Assembly (NCBI RefSeq): GCF_014654615.1
Contig: NZ_BNBB01000004.1
Span: forward strand, 62,001 to 126,000
DNA from: Streptosporangium violaceochromogenes
Lineage (GTDB): Bacteria > Actinomycetota > Actinomycetes > Streptosporangiales > Streptosporangiaceae
Length of the DNA: 64,000 bases
Direction of reading: 5' to 3'
A model generated the notes under the pieces. That model did not search any database. It worked only from the letters and a program-made list of their open reading frames with translations, and was not told where the DNA came from. The translations under genes and the position numbers were made by a program. Positions 1-7,394 of the stretch are shown here, piece by piece. How positions within the stretch are numbered: the first letter of the stretch is position 1; each line of letters opens with the position of its first letter.

Positions 1-866
1 GTCTCGGTGTCGTTCTCGGCGCCGCGATCGGCGTTGGCCTCGGCGTTGTCCTCCGAGAGCGTGTCGTCCGAGAGCGTGTCCTCGGGAGCGACGTCCTCGC
101 CGTCGGCGCCTTCCACGGGGTCCCCGGCTGCGTCCTCCGCGGCGCCCTCCGGGCGGACCTCCGCGGCGCTCTCTTCAGTCTCCCCCTCAGCGGCCCCGGC
201 GGCCCCCGCGCGGGGGGCGCCGGCCGCCTCCTTCCGTCCCGGGCGAAGGGGAGGAACGGCGTCGTCCTTCCGCAGGACCGCCTCCGCGACCTCGTTCACC
301 GAGGAGATCGCCGCCTCGGCCGCCGCACGGAACGCCGCGAAGGCGTCATCGGCCGGCGAGGGGGCGTCCACGCCCTCGCCGGAGGGGCGCGGCGGGGTCT
401 CGGCACCCCGGTCCGCGGGGACGGCGCCGCCCCTCGCGGGCGCCCCGTCCACCCCGTCCGGCCGGGATTCCGTGCCTTCACGAGGTGGAGCGGTCCCTTC
501 AACGGCGGAGCGGGGGGCGTCGTCCTTCCGCAGGGCGGCCTCCGCGACCTCGTTCACCGAGGAGATCGCCGCCTCGGCCGCGGCGCGGAACGCGGCGAAG
601 GCGTCATCGGCCCGCGGCGGGAAGGCCGCGTCGCCGGTGTCGCCGGTGTCGCCGGTGTCCTCGGCCCTTCCCTTCGCCGCGGGCTCCGGGCCGGCGGCAG
701 GCGGCGGGCCGTCGTCGCCGAGACGGATGGCGCGGAAGGCGACCGTCTGCTCGCCCGGGGACTCGGCGTCGTCGGCCGGGGCCCCGGCGGGCGGATCTCC
801 CGGAGGGCCGGCGAGACGGGCGTCGCGCCCGCCCGGACGTGTGGGCCTGTTGGCAGCCGATTTCAC
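1..866 (-). CDS. Low-complexity Ala/Asp/Glu/Pro-rich protein, 3' end outside window
   Basis: An open minus-strand frame runs from a GTG at 864-866 to the window edge without a stop (288 codons visible). The GTG overlaps the cobA stop codon (GTGA), so the gene is probably translated from the same mRNA. The product begins [13 protein letters not shown] and is mostly disordered-looking, rich in A, G, P, D and E. It contains two nearly identical segments of about 32 residues (reading ADDAFAAFRAAAEAAISSVN in the core), predicted amphipathic helices, 86 residues apart, plus a short GDT triplet repeat. I recognise no enzymatic domain in the visible part; a folded domain could follow beyond position 1. 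Function unknown. Coding on this strand rather than the other is inferred from the overlap with cobA and the acidic composition. Confidence 0.6.
   Translation of the reverse strand, partial: MKSAANRPTRPGGRDARLAGPPGDPPAGAPADDAESPGEQTVAFRAIRLGDDGPPPAAGPEPAAKGRAEDTGDTGDTGDAAFPPRADDAFAAFRAAAEAAISSVNEVAEAALRKDDAPRSAVEGTAPPREGTESRPDGVDGAPARGGAVPADRGAETPPRPSGEGVDAPSPADDAFAAFRAAAEAAISSVNEVAEAVLRKDDAVPPLRPGRKEAAGAPRAGAAGAAEGETEESAAEVRPEGAAEDAAGDPVEGADGEDVAPEDTLSDDTLSEDNAEANADRGAENDTE
259..354 (-). repeat. Direct repeat copy A within the low-complexity gene
   Basis: This 96-base segment is repeated nearly exactly at 517-612, a period of 258 bases (86 codons), in the same reading frame. Each copy encodes the same approximately 32-residue helical segment (core AAEAAISSVNEVAEA). 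The differences are a few single-base changes, so the duplication appears maintained at protein level. Confidence 0.8.
517..612 (-). repeat. Direct repeat copy B within the low-complexity gene
   Basis: Second copy of the 96-base repeat at 259-354, in frame and on the same strand. It differs by a few single-base substitutions. Confidence 0.8.
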
Positions 867-2095
867 GGTACCCGCTCCGCTCGAACCATCTCGACCTCCT
901 GGCCGACCTTCACGACATCGCCGATGATCACGATCGCAGGTGGCCGAATCCCAGCCGCGGTCACGCGCTCGGCCACGGTGGACAGACTGGCGTGAAGAAC
1001 TCGCTGGGTGGGAAGAGTACCGTCCTGTACCACCATTACGGGAGTTTCCGGCGAACGTCCCTCACATACCAGGGTCTCGGCGATCGCCCCGATCCGTTCG
1101 ACGGCCATCATGAGCACCAGCGTCCCGGCGGAGCGTGCCACGTTCGGCCAGTCGACGGTGGAGCGCGGGTCTCCGGGCGGGACGTGCACGGAGATCACGT
1201 GGAACTCCTGGCTGACACCCCGGTGCGTCACGGGAACGTTGACGGCCGCGGGCACCGCGATCGGGCTGGTGACGCCGGGGACGACGATGACCGGGATGCC
1301 CTCGCGGGCACAGGCCAGCATCTCCTCCCCACCCCGGCCGAAGACGAACGGGTCGCCGCCCTTGAGCCGGACCACGAACCTGCCCCGCTTGGCGTGCTCG
1401 ACCAGCAGCTCGTTGATTTTCTCCTGGGCGAGGTAGCGGCCGTAGGGGATCTTGGCGGCGTCGATCAGCTCGACGTCCGGGGAGAGCTCGTCGAGCAGGG
1501 CCCTGGGGGCGAGGCGGTCGGCCACGACCACGTCGGCCTGGGCGAGCAGTTGCCGCCCGCGAACCGTGATCAGGCCGGGGTCGCCGGTGCCGCCGCCGAC
1601 CAGGGCCACACCGACCGGCTTGGTGCGGTTGCGCCGGGCGTCGACCGTTCCGTCGCGGAGCGCCTCCACGACGGCGTCCCGGATGCCCGCCGCCCGCCGG
1701 GGGTCGCCCCCGGCGGTGACCGCCACCCCGATCTCGTCCACTCTTCCGCTGGCGGGCGTCCAGGCCGCCGACGCGTCCTTGTCGTCGGCGCGCACGCACC
1801 AGATCCGTTTGGCCTCGGCCTCGGCGGCCACCGCGGCGTTCACCGAGCGGTCGTCGGTGCACGCCTGGACCAGCCAGGCCCCGTCGAGGTCACCGACCTG
1901 GTACCGCCTGGCCTCCCAGATCACACGGCCGGCCGCTATCAGGTCGTCGAGGGCCGGCGTGACACTCGTCGAGACGACGGTGACCAGGGCACCGGCCTCC
2001 AGCAACGCCGGAACCCGCCTCTGGGCGACACGGCCCCCGCCCACGACGAGCACCCGCCGCCCGGAGAGGCGCAAACCCAGCAGGTAGGGCGACAT
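863..2095 (-). CDS. cobA: Siroheme synthase / uroporphyrinogen-III C-methyltransferase fusion
   Basis: A 410-residue bifunctional enzyme. The N-terminal part (about 1-150) is a precorrin-2 dehydrogenase/ferrochelatase-like Rossmann domain with [13 protein letters not shown]. The C-terminal part (about 160-405) is the SAM-dependent uroporphyrinogen-III methyltransferase with [29 protein letters not shown] and the [12 protein letters not shown] segment. It makes precorrin-2 from uroporphyrinogen III and oxidises it toward sirohydrochlorin, feeding siroheme and B12 synthesis in the cytoplasm. Length and order match actinobacterial CobA/CysG. It lies downstream of cobT and upstream of the low-complexity gene, with which it overlaps by 4 bases. 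The ATG at 2093-2095 follows a GGGAGA stretch. The name cysG is equally used for this architecture. Confidence 0.93.
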   Translation of the reverse strand: MSPYLLGLRLSGRRVLVVGGGRVAQRRVPALLEAGALVTVVSTSVTPALDDLIAAGRVIWEARRYQVGDLDGAWLVQACTDDRSVNAAVAAEAEAKRIWCVRADDKDASAAWTPASGRVDEIGVAVTAGGDPRRAAGIRDAVVEALRDGTVDARRNRTKPVGVALVGGGTGDPGLITVRGRQLLAQADVVVADRLAPRALLDELSPDVELIDAAKIPYGRYLAQEKINELLVEHAKRGRFVVRLKGGDPFVFGRGGEEMLACAREGIPVIVVPGVTSPIAVPAAVNVPVTHRGVSQEFHVISVHVPPGDPRSTVDWPNVARSAGTLVLMMAVERIGAIAETLVCEGRSPETPVMVVQDGTLPTQRVLHASLSTVAERVTAAGIRPPAIVIIGDVVKVGQEVEMVRAERVP

Positions 2096-2121
2096 GGTGA
2101 CCGATCTCCCGTTCGCACTGA

Positions 2122-2150
2122 ATGGTAAGCATGGCGTGTTAGGAGGTAAA
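2122..2150 (-). promoter_or_regulatory. Candidate promoter of cobA
   Basis: On the minus strand TTTACC (2145-2150) and TACCAT (2122-2127) are separated by 17 bases, about 27 bases before the cobA start. The match to a sigma-70-type promoter is moderate (4/6 in each box). I looked for a cobalamin riboswitch here and could not recognise one. Confidence 0.3.
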
Positions 2151-2181
2151 CCTACCGGCTAATACTTCATCGTTCGCTGCC

Positions 2182-2198
2182 CGCGCCTTAACGGCGCG
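2182..2198 (-). terminator. Hairpin between cobT and cobA
   Basis: CGCGCC and GGCGCG form a perfect 6-bp stem with a 5-base loop (TTAAC) downstream of the cobT stop. No T-run follows, so it could be a weak terminator or pause site. Confidence 0.3.
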
Positions 2199-2247
2199 AG
2201 AACGAAACCGGCTCCGCCCCGCCTCTGGGGGTCGAACTTTCCGCAGG

Positions 2248-3327
2248 TCAGCCCTCTTTCTTCTCGCTGACTCCGGCGGAGTCGAAGGTCGCCACCTCGC
2301 GCATGACCCTCACGGCCGCGCAGACGAGCGGGTGGGCGAGCAGCCCCCCGGTGCCCTCGCCGAGCCGCAACTCCAGCTCGACCAGGGGACGCAGCCCGAG
2401 ATGGGCGAGCGCGACGGCGTGACCGGGTTCGGCGGAACGGTGGCCGGCGACGCAGTGGTCCACCACCCGGGGGGCCAGCGCCGCCGCCGCCAGCGCCGCC
2501 GAACCGGCGATGACCCCGTCGAGGATGACCGGCACCCGCAGGGCGGCCCCGCCCAGGATGAATCCGGCGATCGCCGCGTGCTCCAGGCCGCCGACCGCGG
2601 CCAGCGTCTCCAGCCCTCGCGCCGAGGCGCCCACGCCCGGGGAAAGGCCGTTGACCCGCAGGGCCCGCCGGACCACCTCGATCTTGCGGGCGAGCGTCTC
2701 GTCGTCGGCCCCCGTGCCCCTGCCGGTCACGACGGCGGCGTCCCTGCCGGTGAAGGCGCAGATCAGGGCGGCCGAGGCCGTGGTGTTGGCGATGCCCATG
2801 TCTCCGGTGATCAGGCAGCGGGCGCCCTGGTCCACCAGGTCACGGGCCATCGCGACGCCCGTCTCCAGCGCGGCGAGCGCCTGTTCGGGGGTCATCGCCG
2901 GGCCGAGGGACAGATCGGCCGTGCCGTACGCCACCTTGCCGATCGTCAGGCCAGGCGCGGGATCGAGGTCGGCGGCCACCCCGACGTCCACGACCGTCAC
3001 CGAGGCGCCGACCTGGGCGGCGAAGGCGTTGGCCACCGCGCCGCCCGCGAGGAAGTTGCCGACCATCTGCACGGTGACCTCCCGCGGCCAGGGGCTCACC
3101 CCCTGGGCGTGCACGCCGTGGTCGGCCGCGAAGATCGCCAGTGCCGCCGGGGCGGGGAGCGGCGGCGGGCAGACCGCGGCGGCCCCCGCCAGCCGTACGG
3201 CCACCTCCTCCAGCGCGCCCAGCGCGCCCCGCGGCTTGGTCAGGTTGTCCTGGTGGGCCCGCGCCTCGGCAAGGGCCGCGGGATCGGCGGGTGAGATCGC
3301 GGCGACGGTCCGCTCAAGGATGGTCAT
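2248..3327 (-). CDS. cobT: Nicotinate-nucleotide:dimethylbenzimidazole phosphoribosyltransferase
   Basis: A 359-residue CobT. It transfers the phosphoribosyl group of nicotinate mononucleotide to 5,6-dimethylbenzimidazole, giving alpha-ribazole phosphate for the lower ligand of cobalamin. Family signatures are FAADHGVHAQGVSPWP (about residues 80-95), the GGAVANAFA segment, GDMGIANTTASAAL (about 185-200) and the glycine-rich GVGASARGLE. I chose the ATG at 3325-3327 (MTILERTVAAI) because it has a GGGGA element just upstream and matches the usual start; an open frame extends farther upstream but is low-complexity. It reads in the same direction as cobA 150 bases downstream and the CbiX-like gene upstream, a cobalamin gene group. 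Confidence 0.93.
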   Translation of the reverse strand: MTILERTVAAISPADPAALAEARAHQDNLTKPRGALGALEEVAVRLAGAAAVCPPPLPAPAALAIFAADHGVHAQGVSPWPREVTVQMVGNFLAGGAVANAFAAQVGASVTVVDVGVAADLDPAPGLTIGKVAYGTADLSLGPAMTPEQALAALETGVAMARDLVDQGARCLITGDMGIANTTASAALICAFTGRDAAVVTGRGTGADDETLARKIEVVRRALRVNGLSPGVGASARGLETLAAVGGLEHAAIAGFILGGAALRVPVILDGVIAGSAALAAAALAPRVVDHCVAGHRSAEPGHAVALAHLGLRPLVELELRLGEGTGGLLAHPLVCAAVRVMREVATFDSAGVSEKKEG

Positions 3328-3395
3328 GTCCCCAAGTGTCCCGTGAAAAGCCCCGGGCCGGGCGGATCGTCCGGCCCCCTCCCCGCCGAGGGCGA

Positions 3396-4223
3396 TCACC
3401 AGACGACTCCGCTGAGCGCCTCCTCGTAGCGCTCCACGACCACGTCGGCCAGGCCCTCGCAGTCGCCGATGACGTCGGCGCAGCGGACGTCCAGATCCGG
3501 GTGGCCGGCGGCGTAGGCCATGGCCTGGGCCCAGACGCGGTCCAGCACTCCCCCGGCGAACAGCAGGTAGGGAACCACGATCACCCGTTTGGCGCCCAGG
3601 CGCCGGCAACGCTCGATGCCGCCGGGGACGCCGGGCGGGGTGAGGGAGACGAAGGCGGTCTCCACGGTCATGTACTCATGGGCGTGGGTCTCCCAGAACA
3701 GCCGGGAGACGCGGTGCACGTCGGCGTTGGCCGCCGGGCTGGTGGAGCCGTCGCCGACCAGGACCACGGCGGTCTCGCCGATCTCGATGCGTTCGGGCTC
3801 GTCGTCGAGCGGCCCGGCCGCGACGGAGACCAGGCGGAGACTGGCGACCTCGGCCGCGGCGTCGGCCAGGCGCTCGGCGAGCAGCGCCAGGACGCGAGGG
3901 TCGGCCCCCAGGGGACGGCCGTAGTCACAGGTGAGTATGGGATGGCGCTCCTGCTCCCTGGCCATCGCCGCGGGGATGTCGGCGCCGATCCGCACGTCCG
4001 CGGTCAGACTCAGCGGCAGCGCCACCATGCGGTGGTGGCCGCGGGCGACCAGCGAGGCGACCGAGTCGCTCAGACGCGGCCTGGCCCTGGCGACGTATCC
4101 GCCGCAGACGTCGGCCGCGATCTGGTCCAGGCGGCAGCGGAGCCTGTGGATGAACCTGCCGAACTCGACGGACGCGCTGTCATCGTGTGAGCCCTGCCCA
4201 ATGAGCAGCAGCGGGGGCTTCAT
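3396..4223 (-). CDS. CbiX-like sirohydrochlorin chelatase family protein
   Basis: A 275-residue protein with two repeated CbiX-type halves (about 1-125 and 135-270), as in long-form CbiX. Members insert Co or Fe into sirohydrochlorin. The first half opens PPLLLIGQGSHDDSAS, where the family normally has GHGS: the histidine is glutamine here, with a histidine two residues later. The second family histidine (in a PLFLSAGYH-type strand) is also not visible; the equivalent reads ALPLSLTADVRIGADIP. The second half has VVPYLLFAGGVLDRV. The fold assignment is firm, but chelatase activity is uncertain because of these substitutions. The ATG at 4221-4223 has GGAG eight bases upstream. It precedes cobT by 68 bases. 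Confidence 0.8.
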   Translation of the reverse strand: MKPPLLLIGQGSHDDSASVEFGRFIHRLRCRLDQIAADVCGGYVARARPRLSDSVASLVARGHHRMVALPLSLTADVRIGADIPAAMAREQERHPILTCDYGRPLGADPRVLALLAERLADAAAEVASLRLVSVAAGPLDDEPERIEIGETAVVLVGDGSTSPAANADVHRVSRLFWETHAHEYMTVETAFVSLTPPGVPGGIERCRRLGAKRVIVVPYLLFAGGVLDRVWAQAMAYAAGHPDLDVRCADVIGDCEGLADVVVERYEEALSGVVW

Positions 4224-4363
4224 AGAGGGACTCCAATGACCTTGACCTGGGATTACTCAGTCGCGACTGGCGAGGATATCCGATAACGGCAGGCCATGAA
4301 TAGGTAACGAATGGATAAAACAGATTGGATACGGACGAGTGGCCTCGGATCTCCGCGGCGAGG

Positions 4364-4379
4364 CCGGCGGTCGCGCCGG
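4364..4379 (-). terminator. Hairpin after lutC
   Basis: CCGGCG and CGCCGG form a perfect 6-bp stem with a 4-base loop, starting 8 bases past the lutC stop. There is no T-run. It is placed where the lut operon should end before the CbiX-like gene. Confidence 0.35.
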
Positions 4380-4386
4380 AGCCCCC

Positions 4387-5007
4387 TCAGCGGACGACCA
4401 CCACCTCCAGCGTGCGCGGACCGTGCACGCCCTCGACGCGGTTCAGCTCGATGTCGCTGGTCGCCGAGGGGCCGCTGATCCAGGTCAGCGGCAGGGCCGG
4501 ATCGAGCCGCTCCAGCGCCTCGGCCACCTCCGCCACGATCTGCCCGGCCCGCACCACGCACAGGTGGTAGTCGGGCACCAGGGTGAGCATCCGCCGCCCC
4601 TGGCCGGGACCTGTGTCCAGCACGATCGTGCCGGTCCGCGCGATCGCCACCGCGCAGCCGGTGAGCACCCCCTCGGCCCGGTCCAGTTCCCCGGCCCCCA
4701 GCGGCGGGTCGTCGGCGACGAATTCCGCCGGCGTCCACTCCCCGGGAAGGCCGTCCGGGACGACCGGGCGCGAGACGCCCCGCCGGGCCAGCGCCGCCGC
4801 GATCACCCCGGCCGCCCCGTCCCCGTCCGTCACGTGCACCGTCGCGCGGTAGTCGGCCACCCGCCCGGCGAACAGCTCCACCGGATCCCCGGGCTCGCCG
4901 GGCTCCCCGGCCGGCGGCGAGACGCCGTGCGCCCGGACGGCCTCCGCCTCCGGCGCCGAGGCCACGGCGGCGCGGATCCTCGCCAGGATCAGCTCCCTGC
5001 TCGTCAC
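4387..5007 (-). CDS. lutC: Lactate utilisation protein C (LUD domain)
   Basis: A 206-residue LUD-domain protein, third subunit of the LutABC L-lactate oxidation complex that converts L-lactate to pyruvate. The LUD core (about 85-205) includes EGVLTGCAVAIARTGTIVLD and a C-terminal ISGPSATSDIELNRVEGVHGP, typical of LutC. The GTG at 5005-5007 (VTSRELILARIR) overlaps the lutB stop (GTGA), which decides the start over an in-frame upstream extension. Last gene of the lut operon. Confidence 0.93.
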   Translation of the reverse strand: MTSRELILARIRAAVASAPEAEAVRAHGVSPPAGEPGEPGDPVELFAGRVADYRATVHVTDGDGAAGVIAAALARRGVSRPVVPDGLPGEWTPAEFVADDPPLGAGELDRAEGVLTGCAVAIARTGTIVLDTGPGQGRRMLTLVPDYHLCVVRAGQIVAEVAEALERLDPALPLTWISGPSATSDIELNRVEGVHGPRTLEVVVVR

Positions 5008-6524
5008 CGGCCACCCCCTCCCCGCTCTCCCCGCTCCTGCCGCTCCCGGTCGCCGGCGTGTGCCCGGCTCCGCCGTACGGGCAGACGTCTGCCGACCCGG
5101 CGGGCCCGCTCCGGTGGCCGCCCGGAACCTCCGCCGGTGCGCTCCCACCAGTCGCGGAAGGATTCGGCGGGCAGTTCGGGCAGGTCACGGGTGTCGGTCC
5201 AGGCCGACAGCGGCCCCGGAAGGCGCCGGGGAACGAACCGGCGCAGGCGCAGGCCCAGCCGTTCGGCGCGCCCCAGCCGTTCCGGCCGGTCGAGCACCCA
5301 CCCGGCGGCGCGCATCGCCAGGCGCTCGGCGCGAGGGTGGGGGGCCATGCCGCGCAGATGGACCAGCACCTCGGGGATGTCGATGGCCACCGGGCAGACG
5401 TCGAAGCAGGCGCCGCAGAGTGTGGACGCGTACGGCAGGGACGCCTCCAGCTCCGAGGCCATGCCGTGCAGCTGCGGGGTGAGGATCGCGCCGATCGGAC
5501 CGGGGTAGACCGAGCCGTAGGCATGGCCTCCCGCGCGCTCGTAGACCGGGCAGACGTTCAGGCAGGCCGAGCAGCGGATGCAGCGCAGGGCCTGGCGGCC
5601 GACCTCGTCGGCGAGGACGGCGGTGCGGCCGTTGTCGAGCAGGACGAGGTGGAACTCCTGCCCCTCGGCCGCACCGGTCCAGGTGGAGGTGTAGGGGTTC
5701 ATCCGCTCACCGGTGGAGCTCCGGGGGAGAAGCTGGAGGAAGACCGCGAGGTCACGCCAGGTCGGCAGCAGCTTCTCGATGCCGACCACGCTGATCAGCG
5801 TGCGCGGCAGGGTCAGGCACATCCGGCCGTTGCCCTCCGACTCCAGCACGACCAGCGTGCCGGTCTCGGCGATCATGAAGTTGGCGCCGGAGATCGCGAC
5901 CTTCGCCGCCAGGAAGCGCTCCCGCAGGTGGAGCCGGGCGGCCTCGGCCAGGGCGGCGGGCTCGTCGGTCAGCCCCTCGGGAGCCGGGCGTCCGCGGGCG
6001 CCCATCCGGGTGCGGAAGATCTCCCGGATCTCCGAGCGGTTGCGGTGGATCGCGGGCACCAGGATGTGCGAGGGCAGGTCGCCGCCGAGCTGCACGATCA
6101 GCTCGGCCAGGTCGGTCTCGTGGACGGTGATCCCCCGCGCGGCCAGGGCCTCGTTGAGGCCGATCTCCTGGGTGGCCATCGACTTGACCTTGACCGCGCT
6201 GTTCTCCCCCGTCGCCTCGACCAGCCCGGCGACGATCCGGTTGGCCTCAGCGGCGTCGGCCGCCCAGTGGACGTGTCCGCCCGCCCGGACGACGGCCTCC
6301 TCCATCCGCAGGAGATAACGGTCGAGGTTGCGCAGGGTGTGGTCCTTGATCTGCCGTCCGGCGGCCCGCAGGCGCTCCCAGCCGGGAAGTTCCGCGACCG
6401 CGGCGGCCCGCCTGTCGCGGATCGTGCGCGTGGCCTTACGGAGGTTGGCCCGGAGCTGGGCGTCGTGTACGGCCCGCGCGGCGTTCGCCGGAAAGGCGGG
6501 CATGCCCAGGAACGTGGCGGTCAT
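5004..6524 (-). CDS. lutB: Lactate utilisation iron-sulfur protein B
   Basis: A 506-residue LutB. The N-terminal LUD-type region (to about 330) contains KVKSMATQEIGLNEAL and SGANFMIAETGTLVV. Two [4Fe-4S] clusters follow: CIRCSACLNVCPVY and CGACFDVCPVAIDIP (about 345-410). The protein carries electrons in the LutABC complex oxidising L-lactate to pyruvate. The ATG at 6522-6524 overlaps the lutA stop (ATGA). The C-terminal tail of about 40 Arg/Gly-rich residues is longer than usual and looks unstructured. Confidence 0.93.
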   Translation of the reverse strand: MTATFLGMPAFPANAARAVHDAQLRANLRKATRTIRDRRAAAVAELPGWERLRAAGRQIKDHTLRNLDRYLLRMEEAVVRAGGHVHWAADAAEANRIVAGLVEATGENSAVKVKSMATQEIGLNEALAARGITVHETDLAELIVQLGGDLPSHILVPAIHRNRSEIREIFRTRMGARGRPAPEGLTDEPAALAEAARLHLRERFLAAKVAISGANFMIAETGTLVVLESEGNGRMCLTLPRTLISVVGIEKLLPTWRDLAVFLQLLPRSSTGERMNPYTSTWTGAAEGQEFHLVLLDNGRTAVLADEVGRQALRCIRCSACLNVCPVYERAGGHAYGSVYPGPIGAILTPQLHGMASELEASLPYASTLCGACFDVCPVAIDIPEVLVHLRGMAPHPRAERLAMRAAGWVLDRPERLGRAERLGLRLRRFVPRRLPGPLSAWTDTRDLPELPAESFRDWWERTGGGSGRPPERARRVGRRLPVRRSRAHAGDRERQERGERGGGGR

Positions 6525-7246
6525 CCGGCCCCCTCCGTGGCGGCGAGGATCTCGGCGAGGTGCAGGGTCCGGACCCCGGTGCGCAGGCGCCCGAGGACGC
6601 CGCCGATGTGCGTCAGGCAGGAGTTGTCGGCCGCGCAGAGCACCTCGGCGCCGGTCGCGGCGACGTTGCGCACCTTGTCGGCGCACATGGCGGTGGAGAT
6701 CGCCGGATTCTTCAGCGCGAACGTGCCGCCGAAGCCGCAGCACTCCTCGGCTCCGGGCAGCGGGACCAGTTCCAGGCCGCCGACCCGCTCCAGCAGGTGG
6801 ATGGGACGGTCTCCCAGGCGCAGGCCGCGCAGGGAGTGGCAGGTCGGATGGTAGGTCACCCGGTGCGGGAAGAAGGCGCCGACGTCGGTGACGCCGAGAA
6901 CGTCGACGAGGAACTCGGAGAGCTCGTAGACGCCGGGCATCGCCTCCGCTGCCCCGCCGCTCCCTTCGGCGGGGGCCGCCAGGGGGTGGCGCGCGCGGAT
7001 GGTCGCGGCGCACGATCCGGAGGGCACGACGACCGCGTCGTATCCGGTGAAGACACCGGCGAAGCGCCGTGCCAGCCGTTCGCCCTGCCGCCGATAGCCG
7101 GTGTTGAGGTGCATCTGGCCGCAGCAGGTCTGCGCCCGGGGAAAGGCGACGTCGCATCCCAGGCGGCGCAGCAGCGTCACCGTCGCCCGCCCGGTGCCGG
7201 GAAAGAGCAGATCGTTCAGACAGGTGATGAACAGGGCGACACGCAC
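6521..7246 (-). CDS. lutA: Lactate utilisation protein A (CCG-domain)
   Basis: A 241-residue LutA with two cysteine-rich CCG domains: FPRAQTCCGQMH (about 35-46) and PGAEECCGFGGTFALKNP (about 160-177), plus PTCHSLRG. These ligate the heterodisulfide-reductase-like cluster of the lactate dehydrogenase complex. It is the promoter-proximal lut gene. The GTG at 7244-7246 is preceded by GGAAGGAG at good spacing. No lldP permease or LldR regulator gene adjoins the operon. Confidence 0.92.
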   Translation of the reverse strand: MRVALFITCLNDLLFPGTGRATVTLLRRLGCDVAFPRAQTCCGQMHLNTGYRRQGERLARRFAGVFTGYDAVVVPSGSCAATIRARHPLAAPAEGSGGAAEAMPGVYELSEFLVDVLGVTDVGAFFPHRVTYHPTCHSLRGLRLGDRPIHLLERVGGLELVPLPGAEECCGFGGTFALKNPAISTAMCADKVRNVAATGAEVLCAADNSCLTHIGGVLGRLRTGVRTLHLAEILAATEGAG

Positions 7247-7266
7247 GGGCTCTCCTTCCGCCCCAC

Positions 7267-7275
7267 GGTCAGACC
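7267..7275 (-). promoter_or_regulatory. Candidate LldR/FadR-type operator upstream of lutA
   Basis: GGTCAGACC is a perfect 9-base odd palindrome 20 bases upstream of the lutA start; extended on the minus strand it reads TGGTCTGACCG. It matches the TNGTNNNACNA pattern of GntR/FadR-type lactate repressors except for the last base. A matching regulator is not in this window, so the assignment is inference. Confidence 0.45.
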
Positions 7276-7394
7276 ACTGTACGTTCCCGCGGTGACCGCC
7301 GCCCCTCGGCCCCGGGGGCGCCGGGACCGCCCGCGGGGCCGCGGCGGGCGGGGCAGGTGAGGCGTCCCCCGCCCGCCCCGCCCGCTCCCGTCCG

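Noticed and set aside
7..927. Long plus-strand Ala/Ser-rich reading frame
   Set aside because: It is antisense to a minus-strand frame that begins in a GTGA overlap with cobA and has a more plausible acidic composition. The plus frame has no ribosome site and overlaps the cobA end.
2096..2247. Possible cobalamin riboswitch upstream of cobA; also checked at 15361-15589 before cobQ
   Set aside because: I could not find the conserved B12-box core or the expected stem arrangement in either place.
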